Shown here: piece after piece, positions 1 to 5,295 of the stretch | How the letters are laid out: every line of letters begins with the position of its first letter | Numbering within the stretch: the stretch's first letter is position 1 | Source of the DNA: Eggerthellaceae bacterium | Lineage (GTDB): Bacteria; Actinomycetota; Coriobacteriia; Coriobacteriales; Eggerthellaceae | Length of the DNA stretch: 5,295 bases | Direction of reading: 5' to 3' | NCBI GenBank assembly: GCA_900754495.1 | Contig: CAAEDC010000046.1 | Span: forward strand, 1 to 5,295 | Notes under the pieces: generated by a model | Databases searched by the model: none | What the model saw: only the letters and a program-made list of their open reading frames with translations | Told to the model about the DNA's origin: nothing | Translations under genes and position numbers: made by a program

Positions 1-619
1 CGCGCGCGTCCCAGCCGAACGCCTGGAACTTGGCGGCGATGTCGCCGGGATCGCACACCTCCTCGGTGGAGCCGTCGATCTGCAGCCCGTTGCGGTCGAT
101 GATGGCGATCAGGTTGTCCAGCTTGCGATGGGCGGCGAACATGGCCGCCTCCCACACCTGGCCCTCCTGGCACTCGCCGTCGCCCAGCAGCGCGAACACC
201 GTCTGGGGCTTGCCGTCGAGCTTGAGGCCCGCGGCGGCGCCGGCGGCGATGGAGAGGCCCTGGCCGAGCGATCCGGTGGACACCTCGACGCCGGGGACCT
301 GGTTGGAATCGGGATGGCCCTGCAGGCGGCTGCCAAGCTTGCGCAGCGTCTCGAGCTCGTCCTCGGGGAAATAGCCCGCCAGCGCCAACGCGGCGTACAG
401 GGCGGGCGCCGCATGGCCTTTGGCCAGGATGAAGCGGTCGCGGCCGTCCCATGCGGGATCGTCGGGACGATGGTCCATCACGCCGCCGAAATACAGCGCG
501 GTGAGGATGTCGGCGCATGAAAGCGAGCCGCCGGGATGTCCGCTGCCCGCCTCGGCAATCATGCGCACGATGTCGATGCGCATGCGCCGTGCCTGCTCGG
601 CAAGATGCTGTGCCTCCAT
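1..619 (-). CDS. Transketolase, N-terminal (thiamine diphosphate-binding) subunit, 3' end cut by window edge
   Basis: This is the first half of a split transketolase, which with a separate C-terminal subunit transfers two-carbon ketol units between sugar phosphates in the cytoplasm (non-oxidative pentose phosphate pathway or a relative). The 206 visible residues contain SGHPGGSLS (26-34), [12 protein letters not shown] (67-78), [20 protein letters not shown] (102-121), and the thiamine-diphosphate/metal motif [13 protein letters not shown] (146-158) continuing to DRNGLQIDG (175-183). These are classic transketolase N-domain signatures. The family is usually about 270-285 residues, so roughly 70 are missing beyond position 1, where a C-terminal subunit gene is expected. 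The ATG at 619 is chosen because GAGAAAGGG lies 11 bases upstream and the N-terminus resembles relatives; Met13 is a weaker alternative. It follows prfB on the same strand but behind a terminator. The exact substrate (general pentose phosphates or a specialised sugar) cannot be told from this half. Confidence 0.95.
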   Translation of the reverse strand, partial: MEAQHLAEQARRMRIDIVRMIAEAGSGHPGGSLSCADILTALYFGGVMDHRPDDPAWDGRDRFILAKGHAAPALYAALALAGYFPEDELETLRKLGSRLQGHPDSNQVPGVEVSTGSLGQGLSIAAGAAAGLKLDGKPQTVFALLGDGECQEGQVWEAAMFAAHRKLDNLIAIIDRNGLQIDGSTEEVCDPGDIAAKFQAFGWDAR

Positions 620-654
620 AGGCTTGTCCGCCCTTTCTCAAGTCGATGAAGCAT

Positions 655-672
655 GCCGGCGCGAAGCGCCGA
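655..672 (-). repeat. Small hairpin motif in the transketolase leader, near-copy of 2026-2043
   Basis: CGGCGC (657-662) and GCGCCG (666-671) form a perfect 6-bp stem with a 3-base loop, within the presumed 5' leader of the transketolase gene. The 18-base block differs by one base from 2026-2043, which lies upstream of prfB in the same orientation. The core GCGAAGCGCCGA also occurs inverted at 2203-2214. It may be a short dispersed hairpin or a chance G+C-rich match. Confidence 0.4.
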
Positions 673-686
673 AACCGTACCGATCC

Positions 687-716
687 ATTTTACACGTTTG
701 GGACTGCCGTTGACGA
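687..716 (-). promoter_or_regulatory. Probable sigma-70-type promoter of the transketolase gene
   Basis: Reading the minus strand, TAAAAT (692-687, five of six matches to TATAAT) stands out in otherwise G+C-rich DNA. TCGTCA (716-711, four of six matches to TTGACA) lies 18 bases upstream. Initiation would fall near 680, giving a leader of about 60 bases that contains the small hairpin at 657-671 and the GAAAGGG ribosome binding site. The site lies just downstream of the prfB terminator, where an independent promoter is expected. The -35 match is weak, so the -10 carries most of the case. Confidence 0.45.
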
Positions 717-772
717 CGATGGCGCAGATGAAATGAGATTTATCCATCGGGTCGGCGCGCACGTCATGAAAA

Positions 773-823
773 GGGGGCGGTCGCTTTTCCGCATTTCCGC
801 GCTACGGTGAAGCGACCGCCCCC
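773..823 (-). terminator. Intrinsic terminator of prfB
   Basis: The arms 773-786 and 810-823 are perfectly complementary over 14 bp, with a 23-base loop. The structure begins 24 bases after the prfB stop. On the minus strand it is followed by TTTT (772-769), a short U-run, whereas the plus-strand side has no T-run. This orients it as the end of the prfB transcript. The loop is longer than usual and could pair further internally. It separates prfB from the transketolase gene. Confidence 0.75.
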
Positions 824-847
824 CTGCCGCACCTCGCGGACGCTTCG

Positions 848-1945
848 CTATTGGGCGGCTTTCCAGCGGTGGTAGCCGATCACGAACTCGTCGATCTCGC
901 CGCCGAGCACGGCGTCGACGTTGCCGGTCTCGATGCCGCTGCGCACGTCCTTCACCAGCTGGTAGGGGTACAGCACGTAGTTGCGTATCTGGCTGCCGAA
1001 CGTGTTCTCCATGCGCTCGCCGCGCAAAGCCGCCAGCTCCTCCTCGCGCTTCTGGCGCTCGATCTCGTAGAGCTTGGCGCGCAGCACCTTGAACGCGGCC
1101 TCCTTGTTCTGCAGCTGGCTCTTCTCGTTCTGGCAGGTGACGACGATGCCCGTGGGGATGTGCGTCAGGCGCACGGCCGAGTCGGTCGTGTTGACGCACT
1201 GGCCGCCGGGGCCGCTCGAGCGGTACACGTCGACGCGCACGTCGGCGGGGTTGAGGTCGACCTCGATGTCGTCGGGCAGCACGGGCAGCACCTCCACGCC
1301 GGCGAAAGTCGTGTGGCGGCGCTTCTTGTCGTCGGTGGGGCTGATGCGCACGAGGCGGTGGACGCCCGCCTCGCTCGTCAGCATGCCGTAGGCGTTGCGG
1401 CCCTCGATCTGGATCGTCGCCTTGTCCAGGCCCACCGCGTCGGTGCCGGGCACGACGTCGAGGTCGCGCACCTTCCAGCCCTTGCCCTCGGCGTAGCGGG
1501 AGTACATGCGGTAGAGCATCTCGGTCCAGTCCTGGGCCTCGAGCCCGCCCTGGCCGGGATTGACCGTGAGGATCGCGTCGCCCGCGTCGAAGCGGCCCGA
1601 GAACCACGACGAGATCTCGAGCCCGTCGAGCAGCTGCTCGAGCCGCGCGAGGCCGGCGTGCGCCTCCTCGGCGAACGCCTCGTCCTCCCCCGCCAGCTCG
1701 AACGCCGTGCGCACGTCGTCGAGCAGCGCGCGGGCATCCTCGTACTCCTGGATCGTCGCGCGCACGTTGCTCGCCTGCTTGGAGACGCCCTGCGCGTGCG
1801 CGGCGTCGTCCCAGAATCCGGGGCTGGCGATCTCGTCGTCGAGCTTTTCGAGCTCGGCTTCCTTCTCCTCGATATGCAGGTACGCGCGCGCGTCGTCCAC
1901 GCGGCGCGCCGCCTCCTGAAGCTCTTTGATTTCCTTATCAGCCAT
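848..1945 (-). CDS. prfB: Peptide chain release factor 2 (RF2)
   Basis: RF2 enters the ribosomal A site at UAA or UGA and triggers peptide release. The 365-residue length is typical of the family. The protein has an N-terminal helical domain (about 1-110), then PGQGGLEAQDW (130-140), the stop-recognition loop around 196-213, and the catalytic GGQ at 247-249 in SSGPGGQCVNTTDSAVR, where Gln249 is the methylated residue in relatives. THIPTGIVVTCQNEKSQ follows at 261-277. The residue matching Thr246 of E. coli K-12 RF2 is Ser243. Oddly, the discriminator tripeptide is Ser202-Pro203-Thr204 rather than Ser-Pro-Phe. The equivalent of the E. coli autoregulatory +1 frameshift site (around residues 20-25) reads straight through with no internal UGA. 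The ATG at 1945 is chosen by family alignment and has only a weak GAGAG five bases upstream; an in-frame GTG lies four codons earlier. The stop is TAG. Confidence 0.97.
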   Translation of the reverse strand: MADKEIKELQEAARRVDDARAYLHIEEKEAELEKLDDEIASPGFWDDAAHAQGVSKQASNVRATIQEYEDARALLDDVRTAFELAGEDEAFAEEAHAGLARLEQLLDGLEISSWFSGRFDAGDAILTVNPGQGGLEAQDWTEMLYRMYSRYAEGKGWKVRDLDVVPGTDAVGLDKATIQIEGRNAYGMLTSEAGVHRLVRISPTDDKKRRHTTFAGVEVLPVLPDDIEVDLNPADVRVDVYRSSGPGGQCVNTTDSAVRLTHIPTGIVVTCQNEKSQLQNKEAAFKVLRAKLYEIERQKREEELAALRGERMENTFGSQIRNYVLYPYQLVKDVRSGIETGNVDAVLGGEIDEFVIGYHRWKAAQ

Positions 1946-2025
1946 TTCGTCTCTCACAGAAAAGTGTCGGTGCAAGGATCGTTCGCAACGTCCGCACAGG
2001 GATGGATGCAGTGGTCGTTCGTGGA

Positions 2026-2043
2026 GCCGGCGAGAAGCGCCGA
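2026..2043 (-). repeat. Small hairpin motif upstream of prfB, near-copy of 655-672
   Basis: This 18-base block matches 655-672 with one difference and still folds, as CGGCG/CGCCG arms around a 5-base loop (2028-2042). It lies about 80 bases upstream of the prfB start, in the same orientation relative to its gene as the transketolase copy. No function is known to me. Confidence 0.4.
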
Positions 2044-2075
2044 GACGCCCCGGGTAGCGGAATCGCGCGGGCGCC

Positions 2076-2226
2076 GCGTGCAACGGGCACGCATCAAGCA
2101 AGCCCCTTGGCTTGCCCGATCCCCTTCCATGCGCCCGGGCGGGCGCGTCCAGCGCAGCTCACCTGCGCAGGACATCGCGGGATCACGCGAGGCAGGGGTG
2201 CATCGGCGCTTCGCAGCGTCGGCTCG
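2076..2226 (-). ncRNA. Candidate structured leader or non-coding RNA (tandem stem-loops)
   Basis: In transcript order after the secA stop hairpin come: arms 2215-2221/2204-2210 (6 of 7 pairs on this strand); arms 2186-2190/2175-2179 (5 bp); arms 2163-2173/2147-2157 (10 of 11 pairs, 5-base loop); arms 2141-2146/2131-2136 (6 bp); arms 2109-2120/2093-2104 (12 pairs, 4-base loop AAGG); and arms 2087-2092/2076-2081 (6 bp). The 12-pair stem contains two G-U pairs that form only in minus-strand RNA; the plus strand would have A-C mismatches. That suggests selection on RNA read from secA toward prfB. G+C-rich DNA folds easily, so the weaker stems may be chance. It matches no RNA family that I recognise. 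Confidence 0.35.
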
Positions 2227-2252
2227 TTACGCGGGCCTTTCGGCCCGCGTAA
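2227..2252 (-). terminator. Hairpin directly after the secA stop, possible terminator without a U-tract
   Basis: The arms TTACGCGGGCC (2227-2237) and GGCCCGCGTAA (2242-2252) are perfectly complementary over 11 bp. On the minus strand the loop is GAAA, a stable GNRA tetraloop. The hairpin starts one base after the secA TGA stop. No T-run follows on either strand, so it may act as a U-less terminator, a 3'-end stabiliser, or part of the structured region that follows. A ribosome sitting on the stop codon would cover its first arm. Confidence 0.55.
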
Positions 2253-2253
2253 C

Positions 2254-5112
<2,859 letters not shown>

Positions 5113-5269
5113 GGAAGCGAGCCATCCCTTCATCGATGGGAAGCGGCGTTCGGGAAGCCCGCGGCGCCGCGGGGCCTGACGGTCATCAGGCATGTTGAAA
5201 GCACGCATTACTCTATCACAAGGAGCATGCACGCAGAGGAACTACACAGATCGCATGCGGCAGGGCGGC
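5113..5269 (-). promoter_or_regulatory. secA upstream region with a G+C-rich palindrome
   Basis: This is the presumed secA leader. It stays open in frame with secA back to a GTG at 5232, with an in-frame TAG four codons upstream of that GTG. It holds a perfect 16-bp palindrome, CCCGCGGCGCCGCGGG (5158-5173), and a CCTGA/TCAGG stem partly overlapping it (minus-strand 5190-5175). TAGAGT (5215-5210) fits a TAnnnT -10 element and would start RNA near 5203, but no -35 is recognisable. The promoter call is therefore weak; the palindrome is directly visible. No other gene is seen here. Confidence 0.35.
5158..5173. repeat. Perfect 16-bp G+C-only palindrome upstream of secA
   Basis: CCCGCGGCGCCGCGGG is its own reverse complement. 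Its near edge lies 45 bases before the chosen secA start. It could fold in the leader RNA or be bound as DNA by a dimeric protein; its all-G+C content makes chance occurrence more likely than usual in this genome. Confidence 0.5.
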
Positions 5270-5295
5270 GTGACAGGGGACGTTCCTCCTGTCAC
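5270..5295. repeat. REP-like 26-bp imperfect palindrome at the window edge
   Basis: The arms GTGACAGG (5270-5277) and CCTGTCAC (5288-5295) are perfectly complementary and flank GGACGTTCCT. It resembles, from memory, short palindromes with GTGACA and TGTCAC ends around a GGGACG-TTC core that are scattered between genes in many Firmicutes and Actinobacteria, some near IS200-like (RAYT) transposases. It could instead be the terminator of the gene upstream of secA, but no T-run follows on either visible side. The element may continue past position 5295. Confidence 0.5.

Larger units (their letters stand above)
1946..2253 (-). other. Intergenic region between secA and prfB, rich in inverted repeats
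   Basis: These 308 bases hold no convincing gene. The secA-proximal half (2076-2252) is a near-continuous series of adjacent stem-loops, listed separately. The prfB-proximal part (1946-2075) has a small hairpin motif at 2026-2043, a short CGTT/AACG stem at 1980-1990, and the weak GAGAG ribosome binding site at 1955-1951. I found no convincing -35/-10 pair for prfB; TTGCGA and TTGCAC lie near 1973-1990 but without a good -10 at proper spacing. prfB may therefore be read from secA, from a non-consensus promoter, or both. Confidence 0.6.

Noticed and set aside
710..740. Plus-strand promoter starting with TTGACG at 710-715
   Set aside because: There is no acceptable -10 at 16-18 bases, and no plus-strand gene follows.
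559..762. Minus-strand 67-codon frame whose start reads MDKSHFICAIVVNGSPK, recalling flavodoxin-like NGSP motifs
   Set aside because: It runs into the transketolase gene in another frame, lacks the rest of any flavin-binding domain, and has no good ribosome binding site; the motif looks like chance.
1870..1900. Programmed +1 frameshift site in prfB as in E. coli
   Set aside because: The equivalent region reads GCG TAC CTG CAT ATC without CTT TGA, and the frame is continuous.
1946..2101. In-frame upstream extension of prfB by 52 codons
   Set aside because: The extension has no RF2 similarity and overlaps intergenic hairpins. The ATG at 1945 gives the normal family length of 365.
1954..2175. 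73-codon Cys-containing frame between secA and prfB, possible leader peptide
   Set aside because: It has no ribosome binding site and an arginine/proline-rich composition typical of random G+C-rich frames, and it overlaps the stem-loop region. It would need conservation to be credible.

Overview
The window is G+C-rich DNA (roughly two thirds G+C by eye). All three supported genes lie on the minus strand, so the biological reading order runs right to left: secA (5112-2254), prfB (1945-848), then the start of a transketolase N-terminal subunit gene (619 to beyond position 1). Codon choice, the actinobacterial style of SecA and RF2, and a split transketolase suggest a high-G+C actinobacterium. 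My best guess is class Coriobacteriia (Eggerthella/Gordonibacter-like), an inference from protein sequence style only.

Layout from the right edge: a 26-bp REP-like imperfect palindrome (5270-5295); an upstream region with a G+C-rich palindrome and several in-frame start candidates (5113-5269); secA, a complete 952-residue Sec translocase ATPase with an intact zinc-binding tail; a hairpin beginning one base after the secA stop; a 308-bp intergenic stretch whose secA-proximal part is packed with adjacent inverted repeats; prfB, encoding a complete 365-residue release factor 2 without a frameshift site; a strong terminator hairpin (773-823); a probable promoter (687-716); and the partial transketolase gene, cut by the left edge.

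secA and prfB are housekeeping genes for protein export and translation termination. The transketolase subunit belongs to carbon metabolism and appears to be a separate transcription unit, because a terminator and a promoter-like sequence separate it from prfB. There is no phage, CRISPR, toxin or defence content.

I see no proven new system. Two observations deserve follow-up. The first is the hairpin-dense secA-prfB intergenic region, which could be a structured leader or non-coding RNA. The second is the RF2 stop-codon recognition tripeptide, Ser-Pro-Thr instead of the usual Ser-Pro-Phe. The two may be linked, since secA ends in UGA, an RF2 codon, directly against a hairpin upstream of prfB; that link is speculation.
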